DNA from: Amphritea atlantica
GTDB lineage: Bacteria > Pseudomonadota > Gammaproteobacteria > Pseudomonadales > Balneatricaceae
Assembly: GCA_024397875.1 (NCBI GenBank)
Contig: CP073344.1
Span: 2,781,001 to 2,845,000 of the forward strand
DNA length: 64,000 nucleotides
Direction: 5' to 3'
Under the pieces are notes generated by a model. The model ran no database searches. It saw nothing but the letters and a program-made list of their open reading frames with translations, and was not told the origin of the DNA. This document shows positions 55,140 to 63,071 of this stretch, one piece after another. A program made the position numbers and the translations under genes. The stretch's first letter is position 1. Every line of letters begins with the position of its first letter.

Positions 55140-56092
55140 GCCAGATACCTGCCTGCAATCGCCTGAGACCGCTTCAGCGCATCCGTAAACTCACTGTAAA
55201 AGGTCTCAGTAATCCCGGCGGCGCTCACAACAGCCCTGGTACTACCAACCCCCTGCCCCGCAGACCAGACATCCTTCCAGGCTTTATTGGCTGTCGAAAT
55301 ATTGCCGGAGAAATCGATTTTGGCATCGTTGCTGGCATTAGGATCGATACCGGCTTTATCCAGGCTTGCCTGCATCCAGTTTGCCAGAACACCGCTCACC
55401 GCTTTGGTTTCCACAACACCTTCAATATCGGTATCCACCAGCATCTGCTTGTACTCATCACTGGCAAAGCTTTCAGTTGCTGCGATGTAACGGGTACCAC
55501 TGGCAACAAAGTCTGCACCCGCCACCAGCATAGCTGCGACATCAGAACCATGGGATATGCAGCCGGCAATCCCCAGCGGCCCATCCCAGAACTGGCGTAC
55601 TTCAGCGATAAAGGCGAGTGGATTGTAACGCCCCGTATGCCCCCCAGCCCCCTGAGTAACGAGAATCAGGCCATCAACACCGGCATCGACTGATTTCTTT
55701 GCCATACTCGGTGTAATAACGTCGGCATAGACTTTACCACCGTAGGATTTGACCACCTCCATCACCCGCTTCGGCGATCCCAGCGCGGTTGACACGATTG
55801 CTGGCTGATATTTTCGCACCAGTTCAATTTCAGCATCAAAACGATCATAGGAGGAGTGAACAATCATATTGAATAACCAGGGCAGTGACTGGCTATTCAG
55901 CTCACCATGCACCTGAGCCATCCATTCATTCAGGGTTTCAACTGTCCGGGCATTGGCTGCAGGTAAGCTGCCAATCACGCCACTCTTCGAGCTTGCTATT
56001 GCCAGTTCAGGTGATGAAACCAGAAACATCGGCGCCACTATAAGCGGCAGTTTCAGGCTACTAAACAGCTCTTTTTCTTGTTGTGTACTCAT
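55136..56092 (-). CDS. Nitronate monooxygenase-family (NPD/FabK-like) flavoprotein
   Basis: A 318-residue FMN-dependent TIM-barrel protein starting MSTQQEKELFSSLKLPLIVAPMF; this ATG overlaps the stop of the preceding dehydrogenase gene (ATGA). Family motifs are LIVAPMFLVSSPELAIA, GVDGLILVTQGAGGHTGR, GIAGCISHGSDVAAMLVAGADFVASGTRYIA. Members oxidise alkyl nitronates or act as enoyl reductases. In an aromatic operon it might reduce or oxidise a side chain; the real substrate is unknown. Confidence 0.86.
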   Translation of the reverse strand: MSTQQEKELFSSLKLPLIVAPMFLVSSPELAIASSKSGVIGSLPAANARTVETLNEWMAQVHGELNSQSLPWLFNMIVHSSYDRFDAEIELVRKYQPAIVSTALGSPKRVMEVVKSYGGKVYADVITPSMAKKSVDAGVDGLILVTQGAGGHTGRYNPLAFIAEVRQFWDGPLGIAGCISHGSDVAAMLVAGADFVASGTRYIAATESFASDEYKQMLVDTDIEGVVETKAVSGVLANWMQASLDKAGIDPNASNDAKIDFSGNISTANKAWKDVWSAGQGVGSTRAVVSAAGITETFYSEFTDALKRSQAIAGRYLA

Positions 56093-56871
56093 CGGGCTAT
56101 CCAACCTCCATCACTGTGAATAACAGTTCCTGTGGTCATCGGGGACTGTTCATTTGAAGCCAGGAGGACATAAAGGGAGGCGTGATCCTCAGGACTTGCA
56201 ATCTTTTTTAACGGTACTGCATTAGCAGCATTTTCATTAAAACCAGGGATATGATTCAGCGGCCGGGCCTTACTTGAGATACCTTCGACCGACTTCATCT
56301 CGGTATCAGTCGCACCGGGAGAGACACCGTTTACACGGATCTCTGGTGCAAGCTCATAGGCAAGCTGTTTAATCAGGCCAACCACCGCATGCTTGGATGC
56401 CACGTACAACACACCACCGCCACCGGGGTAAAAACCAGAATTAGAAACAGTCAACACGATGCAGCCATGGTTCTGCTTAAGCTGATCCATCGCGGCTTTC
56501 ACACCGTTCATATACCCCAGAACATTGACCTGAAATAGCTTGTTGAAATTGGCCTCAAGCTTCTCTGGAGCAATACGGGAAAGCGGCGCAAAAAAGTCGA
56601 ATAACGCAGCATTACCAACAAAGATATCGAGTTTACCAAAACGTTCAACCGCCAACTCCACCAGTTTGTGGTTATCGCTGTAGTTGGTGACATCACCGCA
56701 AACTGAACAGATTTCATCCGGATAGCGCGCCTGCAGCTGACCAAGCTTTTCCTGATTCAGGTCCAGTACCGCTACTTTAGCGCCCTCCCTGATGAACCGC
56801 TCTACAACGGCCCGGCCGATGCCCTCAGCACCACCAGAGATAAACGCGACTTTGTCTTTCAGAATCGTCAT
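56089..56871 (-). CDS. cis-dihydrodiol dehydrogenase (BphB/HcaB-like SDR)
   Basis: A 260-residue short-chain dehydrogenase with the cofactor motif ISGGAEGIGRA (about residues 11-21), NAALFDF, the catalytic Ser in SNSGFYPGGGGVLY and the YVASK Tyr/Lys pair. SNSGFYPGGGG closely resembles the SNAGFYPNGGG of biphenyl dihydrodiol dehydrogenases. It rearomatises the cis-diol made by the dioxygenase to a catechol. It lies 8 bp after the beta subunit gene. Confidence 0.9.
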   Translation of the reverse strand: MTILKDKVAFISGGAEGIGRAVVERFIREGAKVAVLDLNQEKLGQLQARYPDEICSVCGDVTNYSDNHKLVELAVERFGKLDIFVGNAALFDFFAPLSRIAPEKLEANFNKLFQVNVLGYMNGVKAAMDQLKQNHGCIVLTVSNSGFYPGGGGVLYVASKHAVVGLIKQLAYELAPEIRVNGVSPGATDTEMKSVEGISSKARPLNHIPGFNENAANAVPLKKIASPEDHASLYVLLASNEQSPMTTGTVIHSDGGWIAR

Positions 56872-56878
56872 AAATCCC

Positions 56879-57418
56879 TCACAGGAAAGTATTGATATTC
56901 TTGCAACTCAGCGTCGCATTAGGCATCAGAATCAGACGCTTACGAATCTTGAAACTGTCTCCGCTTTTCACCAAAAGGTCACGGCGACGCCCAAAGATAA
57001 CGTACTCCTCATCATGTCCACGGCTACGCACACTCTGGAATACTGAATAGACCAGCAACTCTGATTCGGACTCACCCTCAAACACTTCAATATTTGACAA
57101 GGTATGAACATTTCGGGTGGCTGGATTTTCAGCCCAGGCTGATGGCTGAGCAAAGCGGGCAACCCGGCGACTCAGATCGGTCATATTGTCATCAAAAAAC
57201 GCCATGTGGTCAGGATCATAAAAACCTTCGCTCAACAGATTCTCTCTGCGACGGTTTTCAATACCCGGCATCCAGTAATGAATATCATCGGCCATCAGTG
57301 CTAACCATTCGGTAAAGCGTTCTTCATCCAGTAAACGGTATTCCATATTCAGGAAACCGCTAACCTTGTGATGCATCTCCATTGAAACCGGAGTCAGCTG
57401 TTGTTCTTTGCTGTTCAT
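56879..57418 (-). CDS. Ring-hydroxylating dioxygenase beta subunit
   Basis: A 179-residue small subunit with the cystatin-like fold of the BphA2/HcaF/NahAd family: FLNMEYRLLDEERFTEWLALMADDIHYWMPG and the C-terminal RRDLLVKSGDSFKIRKRLILMPNATL. It is structural in the alpha3beta3 oxygenase. Its ATG overlaps the alpha subunit stop. Confidence 0.94.
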   Translation of the reverse strand: MNSKEQQLTPVSMEMHHKVSGFLNMEYRLLDEERFTEWLALMADDIHYWMPGIENRRRENLLSEGFYDPDHMAFFDDNMTDLSRRVARFAQPSAWAENPATRNVHTLSNIEVFEGESESELLVYSVFQSVRSRGHDEEYVIFGRRRDLLVKSGDSFKIRKRLILMPNATLSCKNINTFL

Positions 57419-58764
57419 TTCTCCACCTCCGCTTTACCTTTATTACGATTCGGTACTTCAGCCCAACTCTTTGATTGCAGCAGATCCTGCCAGCGCTGAT
57501 AGAATGCCCGCGAGTTGGCTTCATTCAGCTGACCTTTATAGACATTAGCGGGAAGATCGGTGTCTTCCAGATAGGTATCCATCCCCAGACCAATAAAGAG
57601 ATCCTGTTTGGCGGTCACTTTACCTTTCGCCGTCTTAGTGCAGTATTCCCAGTTTTCACCATCGTCCATCTCAAACACACCGGTAGGAGAGAAGGTCATC
57701 ATTGCACCTTTACGCCACCTGTCTTTAATGTCCTGAGGCGCACTTTTATTCACCACCACCCAGGTAAAGAGCTCGATTTTGTTAGGACCACGGGGCTGCC
57801 ATATACGTACCGTGTTCTGGCCCGCGAGGAATGAGAAGTTAGGGAAGATGGTGCAGGAGGAAACCGAACCGATCATATTGGAACGGAAATCACCCAGTCG
57901 CTCAGCCACTGATGGCTTAATGGTATGCAGATACTTATTTAACTGAGTATCCCCTAATACGGCGACATTACCCACGGTATCCAGAGCAAATTCATAACCG
58001 TGGCCGTTCCAGTTAACGGAGTAGGATTCGTCAAAATCACTCACCTTCGCAACAGAACCACCCAGCATAGCCCGTGCAGCAGAATCATGAGTCCAGCCTG
58101 CGTGAAGAATATCGCCGACAAAGTTTTCCGCTGCTATTTTCCAGTTACACTCATAGGTAGAGCGAATGCAACCGCCCACAAACTCAGTGCCACCCTCCTG
58201 ATTATCAAACAGTGAATCAAGGTACCAGGTCATCGGCCCCAGATACTCTTCAAGGGTTGGACTTTCCGGATCGAATGTAGCGAAAATCAGCCCCTTGTAT
58301 GAAGACACTTTAGCTACCTCTTTCAGACCCCACTTCGACTTATCAAAGTTACTGTCTTCATAGATACCTGATTCATGCTGACCAATCAGATTACCCTCAA
58401 CATTGAAAGACCAGCCATGGTAGTTACAGATAAAGCCACGGGTGGAACCAGACTCAGAGAAGCAGACTTTGTTACCCCGGTGTGGACAGGCATTCAACAG
58501 TACCTTAACACCGCCACTTTTCTGACGAATAACGATAACTTCATCTTCACCCATGGTGGTGGTGATATAGTCGCCGGTTTTTTTAATTTGAGACTCGTGT
58601 CCGACAAACAGCCAGCAGCGGGCAAAGACTTTTTCCAGTTCCTGTTCATAGATCTTCTGATCGTAGAAAATTTCACCGGAAATACGGCCACCTTCAATAT
58701 CACATACAGACTCAAGGCCTTCCAAACAATCTGTCGTATCTATCGTTTTTATCAAGTTGCTCAT
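57415..58764 (-). CDS. Ring-hydroxylating dioxygenase alpha subunit
   Basis: A 449-residue Rieske oxygenase large subunit of the HcaE/BphA1/NahAc group. Rieske ligands are C93, H95, C113 and H116 (CPH and CNYHGW). The mononuclear iron site is in NFVGDILHAGWTH, with D218 as the bridging Asp and H221 and H226 as ligands; the third ligand is probably an Asp in FEMDDGENWE. It would add O2 across the ring of an aromatic acid or hydrocarbon. The NFVGD...HAGWTH spacing matches naphthalene dioxygenase. Substrate not decided. Confidence 0.95.
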   Translation of the reverse strand: MSNLIKTIDTTDCLEGLESVCDIEGGRISGEIFYDQKIYEQELEKVFARCWLFVGHESQIKKTGDYITTTMGEDEVIVIRQKSGGVKVLLNACPHRGNKVCFSESGSTRGFICNYHGWSFNVEGNLIGQHESGIYEDSNFDKSKWGLKEVAKVSSYKGLIFATFDPESPTLEEYLGPMTWYLDSLFDNQEGGTEFVGGCIRSTYECNWKIAAENFVGDILHAGWTHDSAARAMLGGSVAKVSDFDESYSVNWNGHGYEFALDTVGNVAVLGDTQLNKYLHTIKPSVAERLGDFRSNMIGSVSSCTIFPNFSFLAGQNTVRIWQPRGPNKIELFTWVVVNKSAPQDIKDRWRKGAMMTFSPTGVFEMDDGENWEYCTKTAKGKVTAKQDLFIGLGMDTYLEDTDLPANVYKGQLNEANSRAFYQRWQDLLQSKSWAEVPNRNKGKAEVEK

Positions 58765-58775
58765 ATCAAGTACCT

Positions 58776-59114
58776 TTAAGCTTTAGCAATAATGTTTTCA
58801 TTGACTTCAATGACTGCAAAAACCTCATCACCCACAACTTCGACAGGATATGTTTGCAAATCAGTTTCACAGGGAAAGCCCTGCGCTTCACCGCTCGGAA
58901 TATGGAACATTCCCCAGTGCACAGGACAGACAATCATGTCATCCTCAATGTCGCCTTCCGCCAGGGAAGCCGTTGCATGGGTGCACAGGTCAGCGGTCGC
59001 ATAGAACTGGCCGCCCAGGTTATACACAGCGATATCGCCAAACTTATTATTTTCAATTTTCTTAACCTGATTTGCTTCCAGGTCAGTGGCTTTACACAGA
59101 TATACTTTTTCCAT
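58776..59114 (-). CDS. Rieske-type ferredoxin of the dioxygenase
   Basis: A 112-residue [2Fe-2S] Rieske ferredoxin starting MEKVYLCKATDLE. Ligands C44, H46, C63 and H66 lie in LCTHATA and CPVHWG. It shuttles electrons from the reductase at 49491 to the oxygenase. The ATG is 5 bp after the extradiol dioxygenase stop; upstream in-frame codons would run into that gene. Confidence 0.95.
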   Translation of the reverse strand: MEKVYLCKATDLEANQVKKIENNKFGDIAVYNLGGQFYATADLCTHATASLAEGDIEDDMIVCPVHWGMFHIPSGEAQGFPCETDLQTYPVEVVGDEVFAVIEVNENIIAKA

Positions 59115-59119
59115 GGGAC

Positions 59120-59962
59120 TCAACTCGCTCTCAGTTCCATAAATCCAAGACCCGTTACCCATTCAGGCACCGGCTGGTACTCAATCAGTGATACCGTGCC
59201 GGCACCAACGGCTGCCATGGCACACACAAAGTTACGCAGCTCCATCGCGCCATTACCGCCCTGCTCCAGAATCTGCTCATCGGAGAGTTCGATCATCTGA
59301 TCCAGATCCCGGTTACAACAGAGGTTAATGATCTGCTGGTCAAACTCAGGGTTTACCTTGCCCGACTCTTTAACACCCACCCAGTGACTGATACCGCCAC
59401 TCCCGATTACCGCGACTTTCTCATCACTGTCAAAACGACTAACAGACGCAGCAATCTGCTCGCCCAGTTCACGGGAACGTTTCATTGAGATAAACGGATC
59501 CACCGCACTGCCCAGATAGACTGGAATCGCTTTGATTTCACGACCGCTGATCGCTTCAGCGCGCTGAACAATCAACTGATAAGGAATGGAGAACGCATGA
59601 TCGGTCGTAAATGAACGGGCCACAGCCCAGTCAAATCCCTGTTCTGCGCCATCAGTGGCAATAAAGCTGGCCAGCGCTTCGTTGTTATTGACCAGTGCTT
59701 TGTTAAGCCCTGGCAGACGGTCAATCGGACCTTCAACATGGCCGGTACCAATACAGTATTTCGGCAGACAGGTCGTGCCAAACAGCATGTAGTGATCATT
59801 GCCCACAATAATCACTGTTGAGACATCCATCGCAGCAAGTGTCTGAGCGCAGGTTTCATATGCTCCCCAGGCCTTTTCCGCGACACTTTTGTCAGGGGCG
59901 TTTGGTGCAACAAACATGATAGGGTCGTGCGGTACTAAAAAACCGCCTACAATTTTTGCCAT
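59120..59962 (-). CDS. LigB-type extradiol ring-cleavage dioxygenase
   Basis: A 280-residue class III extradiol dioxygenase catalytic subunit. Active-site histidines are expected in GGFLVPHDP (H12), VGNDHYML (H57) and GSGGISHWVG. It is of the LigB/CarBb/protocatechuate 4,5-dioxygenase beta type, unrelated in detail to the MhpB protein of pathway A. The partner subunit is encoded directly upstream. It probably opens the catechol made by the RHD and dihydrodiol dehydrogenase. Confidence 0.92.
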   Translation of the reverse strand: MAKIVGGFLVPHDPIMFVAPNAPDKSVAEKAWGAYETCAQTLAAMDVSTVIIVGNDHYMLFGTTCLPKYCIGTGHVEGPIDRLPGLNKALVNNNEALASFIATDGAEQGFDWAVARSFTTDHAFSIPYQLIVQRAEAISGREIKAIPVYLGSAVDPFISMKRSRELGEQIAASVSRFDSDEKVAVIGSGGISHWVGVKESGKVNPEFDQQIINLCCNRDLDQMIELSDEQILEQGGNGAMELRNFVCAMAAVGAGTVSLIEYQPVPEWVTGLGFMELRAS

Positions 59963-59967
59963 CTTTA

Positions 59968-60252
59968 TTACCCCTTTATCGATGCCGAATAGCTGCTCGC
60001 AGACCCGAGCTTTTTGTTGTAAGTCACCATGCTTTTGTCGGGCGACATCTCAATCCAGTAACCCATGGTCAGCAGCGAGCTGACACCGACCTCCTGCAGT
60101 TTCTTCACATCAAAACTGAGAATCATCTCGACATCATCAGCATCCAGCGGAAAACGGCTGAGGTACTTTTCGGGATTTTCTTTAAATTTCTCTTTTGAGA
60201 ACCTGTCAACCGACAGACTCCAGAGAACGCGTTCCAGCACATCTCTTTTCAT
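59968..60252 (-). CDS. LigA-like extradiol dioxygenase small subunit
   Basis: A 94-residue alpha-helical protein of the LigA type (FSKEKFKENPEKYLSRFPLDADDVEMILSFDVKKLQEVGVSSLLTMGY). In LigAB and CarBaBb enzymes this subunit closes over the active site of LigB. Five bp separate it from the catalytic subunit gene. The usual LigA signature is recognisable although the protein is short. Confidence 0.87.
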   Translation of the reverse strand: MKRDVLERVLWSLSVDRFSKEKFKENPEKYLSRFPLDADDVEMILSFDVKKLQEVGVSSLLTMGYWIEMSPDKSMVTYNKKLGSASSYSASIKG

Positions 60253-60298
60253 TTTTATTCTGAGCCTCGCTGTTGCTTCTTATGTTGCGTCTTAATTT

Positions 60299-61117
60299 CT
60301 AGTTGCTGACAAAGTTACGGACACAGGCGAGGAATTTTTCGCGCTGCTCGGTCTGAACCCAGTGGCCGCATTGCCCAAAGACAAACAGATCGGCATTAGG
60401 GATGTTCTCAACCAGGGTATGACCACACTGCAGAGGGACCACATGATCTTCTCTGCCATGCAGAACCAGTGTCGGCGCAGTAATATGCTGAATCGCCTTA
60501 ACCGGGAACGCTTTCACCATAGTGATGCCCTCCTCTTCGGGTTTTGGCAGAAGCGTACGCAACGCCCCCTGAGCGCCAGGCCGGGCACTGGCTTCATAGC
60601 GGCTCTGGACTAACTCGTCTGTAATAAGTGATTTGTTATAGGGAAACAGCTCCATTAGCGCCCGCATATTGTCAAGGGATGGCTCATACAACCAGGCCCC
60701 TGCCAACCCTTTAGTCTGCTCGAAGGTTCCCGCAGGAGTCCCCAGAAGCACCAGCTTATCCAGACGCTCGGGATTAAACAGCGCCAGACCGATACCGACG
60801 GCACCACCAAAAGAGTTGCCCACCAGCGATACCCTGTCGACACCGATGGCATCGAGGAACTTAACCAGGTGGTTGGTCCAGAACTTAATATCGTATTCGG
60901 TTCCCTCTTTAAACTCTGTAAAACCAAAACCGGCAATATCAGGAACAATGACATCGTAATCAGCCGACAGCTCATCAATCAGCCCTCCCCAGTTAGTCCA
61001 TCCGGAAACGCCCGGACCCGAACCATGCAACAGAACCAGTGGGTTACCAGATCCTGCCCGGTAGTAACCCGTCTTATGATCCGCTGCCTGAATAAACTTA
61101 CGATCGTTCTCTTTCAC
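60299..61117 (-). CDS. Meta-cleavage product hydrolase (alpha/beta fold)
   Basis: A 272-residue hydrolase. The start is a GTG at 61117, with GAGGTG (61125-61130) 7 nt upstream. It has LLHGSGPGVSGW (oxyanion region), VGNSFGG with Ser102, GREDHVVPL (catalytic Asp) and GQCGHWVQTEQ (catalytic His), like BphD, DmpD and CarC. It splits a ring-fission product into 2-hydroxypenta-2,4-dienoate and a carboxylic acid. First gene of the pathway B operon, with the operator-flanked promoter just upstream. Confidence 0.93.
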   Translation of the reverse strand: MKENDRKFIQAADHKTGYYRAGSGNPLVLLHGSGPGVSGWTNWGGLIDELSADYDVIVPDIAGFGFTEFKEGTEYDIKFWTNHLVKFLDAIGVDRVSLVGNSFGGAVGIGLALFNPERLDKLVLLGTPAGTFEQTKGLAGAWLYEPSLDNMRALMELFPYNKSLITDELVQSRYEASARPGAQGALRTLLPKPEEEGITMVKAFPVKAIQHITAPTLVLHGREDHVVPLQCGHTLVENIPNADLFVFGQCGHWVQTEQREKFLACVRNFVSN

Positions 61118-61134
61118 AATGCCGCACCTCAAAC

Positions 61135-61148
61135 ATACATAACTGTAT
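61135..61148. promoter_or_regulatory. Operator site A, pathway B promoter
   Basis: ATACA-TAAC-TGTAT, extended to CATACATAACTGTATG (61134-61149). It covers the predicted transcription start (near 61147) and first transcribed bases of the pathway B operon. Confidence 0.72.
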
Positions 61149-61153
61149 GCTGA

Positions 61154-61181
61154 ATACTAACGACATATTCTGACTTGTCAA
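61154..61181 (-). promoter_or_regulatory. Sigma-70 promoter of the pathway B operon
   Basis: The minus strand has a perfect -35 TTGACA (61176-61181), a 16-bp spacer and TAGTAT as -10 (61154-61159). It lies exactly between two ATACA-N4-TGTAT boxes, 37 bp upstream of the GTG start of the hydrolase gene. Confidence 0.7.
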
Positions 61182-61187
61182 CAAAAA

Positions 61188-61201
61188 ATACACTTCTGTA
61201 T
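61188..61201. promoter_or_regulatory. Operator site B, pathway B promoter
   Basis: ATACA-CTTC-TGTAT, ending 6 bp upstream of the -35 hexamer. With site A it brackets the promoter, an arrangement suited to repression or combined control by one dimeric regulator. Confidence 0.72.
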
Positions 61202-61326
61202 CTTACAAAAACCCCTACAGAGCGCACAGCAGAAACAAACCTAACCTATTGATTTTAAATGCTATATACAAATCCACAATGATTTACAGAGCGATATAAA
61301 ATAAAATAAAACCAACAAAAACAAAT

Positions 61327-61352
61327 AAAAAGATACATGCATGTATCTTTTT
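61327..61352. promoter_or_regulatory. 26-bp perfect palindrome containing a third operator core
   Basis: Perfectly symmetric from 61327 to 61352 around GATACATGCATGTATC; the core ATACA-TGCA-TGTAT is at 61333-61346. With its A-run and T-run it would also form a terminator-like hairpin. The rest of the 700-bp gap between the hydrolase and porin genes has only short broken frames, perhaps a decayed gene (about 61480-61670). Confidence 0.6.
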
Positions 61353-61721
61353 TATTTTAAAGACAAATCTTGCCCCATCAGAACTTACTGCCTAAAAAAT
61401 GAACAATTGTTTGTAACAACTGATCGTCAATCAGATCGAGCGCGTCATGCAAGTAGTGGTGAAATCCAGGATTGACTAATGACCAAACTTACAACTCAAC
61501 TGATGCGGCCAGGTAACTAAGAGGAACGTGAGCAAACGTCCAGTAACAAAACAGTTACAGATAGAGATCCAGGTGATGTAACTTCTAGCAAAAAATTAGT
61601 GATGGTGTTATTGAAGCACAGAAAGCGGCTAGTCAGATTGCGTTTTCAACATTCGTAATAACGAGTTAGAAACACAACTAAAGTTAATTATCTGAGTTGC
61701 TCTAACTGCACACGGATCTTT

Positions 61722-61750
61722 GCAGTATATGTACACACATCTGCAGTATT
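61722..61750 (+). promoter_or_regulatory. Direct TGCAGTAT repeats upstream of the porin gene
   Basis: TGCAGTAT at 61722-61729 and again at 61743-61750, 21 bp apart (two helical turns). The layout fits an AraC-family activator site. One more TGCAGTAT, on the minus strand, lies about 50 bp before the TetR gene (near 44684). Confidence 0.5.
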
Positions 61751-61821
61751 AAGATATTACATTTCTAGCGTTATGAGATCATAAAACCTCACTTATATAA
61801 TAATAAAGAGGCTCACTTTTG

Positions 61822-62871
61822 ATGAATAAACTTAATAAACTAAGTATTGCAGTGCTTGCCGCAACTGCATCCACATTTGTTAGCGCAGTAGAACTGGGCG
61901 AGTTTAAAGGCACTACTTTCAGTGTTGGCGGATATTTAAAAGCTGAGGCTATCTGGGGCATGCCAGATAGCGGCGAGAATACTCTTGAAACCACAACCCG
62001 TCAGTCACGTTTCAACCTCAAAGCCAGCAAAGAGATCGAAGGCCATAAAGTCTCCGGCTTTATTGAGTCCGATTTCTGGGAATACCAAACCAGCTACAGC
62101 ACCAGTGCAGCACTGCGTCTGCGCCATGCTTTCATCAGCATTGATAATCTGACCATTGGTCAGACATGGAACGGCCAGTTCTTTGCCACTGCCCCCTTCG
62201 ATGCGCGGATGATCAACTTCTTCGGACCTGGATTTGGTACCATTGGCGGCAACGGCGGTACTGTTCGTCCTTCTACCGTGGTTCACTACACCACCAACGG
62301 CTTCCGCTTCACTGCGCAGGATCCGCTGTACGATAATGCCTCTATGCCTGACCTGGTAGCCTCCTATTCCAATCGTTTTAAATCCGGCAGTGCTTACAAT
62401 GTTGCAGTAACTGCCCGTGAAGTTCAGACAACTTCTGTCGACGATTCTGAAATTGGTGCAACGATTTCTCTGCTGGGTAAACTGGCGGTAGGTAATGGCG
62501 CCCTGTTTGCAGGTGCATTCACCGGTAAAGGCGCCGGCCCATACTCTGGCGTTTGTGTTGGCGGTATGTGGAATCCTACCAAAACCGCGACCTGTGATAT
62601 CGATGCTTCAGGCGACCTGATTTCTCAGACCGGTTTCAACCTGGGCGTTACTCAGAACCTGACCGAAAACCTCAACGGCACGTTGCGTTACGGTAAGGTA
62701 GAAGTGGACGATGCAGCGGATACTTCGGCTTACGAAACCACTGCAACTCTGATCTATACTTACCTGCCAGGTCTTGATTTTGGTATCGAGTGGCGTGATC
62801 AGGATCAGGCAAACCACCCTCTGCGCCCAGCCGGACAACAGGTTGAAGTGATGGCAATGTACAAGTTCTAA
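61822..62871 (+). CDS. DcaP-like trimeric outer-membrane porin
   Basis: About 349 residues with a signal peptide (LSIAVLAATASTFVSA) and an amphipathic beta-barrel ending in MAMYKF, the usual C-terminal Phe of outer-membrane proteins. GGYLKAEAIWG near the N-terminus, LRLRHAFISIDNLTIGQTWNGQF and a glycine-rich FFGPGFGTIGGNGGT loop point to the DcaP family, known for uptake of carboxylic acids. A start one codon earlier is equally possible. It probably admits the aromatic acids used by the island. Confidence 0.87.
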   Translation: MNKLNKLSIAVLAATASTFVSAVELGEFKGTTFSVGGYLKAEAIWGMPDSGENTLETTTRQSRFNLKASKEIEGHKVSGFIESDFWEYQTSYSTSAALRLRHAFISIDNLTIGQTWNGQFFATAPFDARMINFFGPGFGTIGGNGGTVRPSTVVHYTTNGFRFTAQDPLYDNASMPDLVASYSNRFKSGSAYNVAVTAREVQTTSVDDSEIGATISLLGKLAVGNGALFAGAFTGKGAGPYSGVCVGGMWNPTKTATCDIDASGDLISQTGFNLGVTQNLTENLNGTLRYGKVEVDDAADTSAYETTATLIYTYLPGLDFGIEWRDQDQANHPLRPAGQQVEVMAMYKF

Positions 62872-62907
62872 GCTCATCAACACTTAGAACAGGTACACCT
62901 GGAGAGA

Positions 62908-62932
62908 GATACTGGACCCCTTCACCGGTATC
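62908..62932 (+). terminator. Possible terminator after the porin gene
   Basis: Stem GATACTGG (62908-62915) and CCGGTATC (62925-62932) with one G-T pair, followed by a C/T-rich stretch. Weak. Confidence 0.4.
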
Positions 62933-63071
62933 CCTTTCCTTCTTTAATTACAGATATTAAGCTTTAGCGTATCAACTGATACAGGCAGATCTAAACCAGA
63001 AAAATCTATCCCAGACAGGCTATCCAGCCACACCGGATATCTAGAATTTAAAGCTTAAAAATACCCTCAGA

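Noticed and set aside
61480..61680. Possible decayed gene (short frames such as SKRPVTKQLQIEIQV and VIEAQKAASQIAFSTFV)
   Set aside because: Frames are short and interrupted and I cannot tie them to a family, so I leave them as unexplained sequence.
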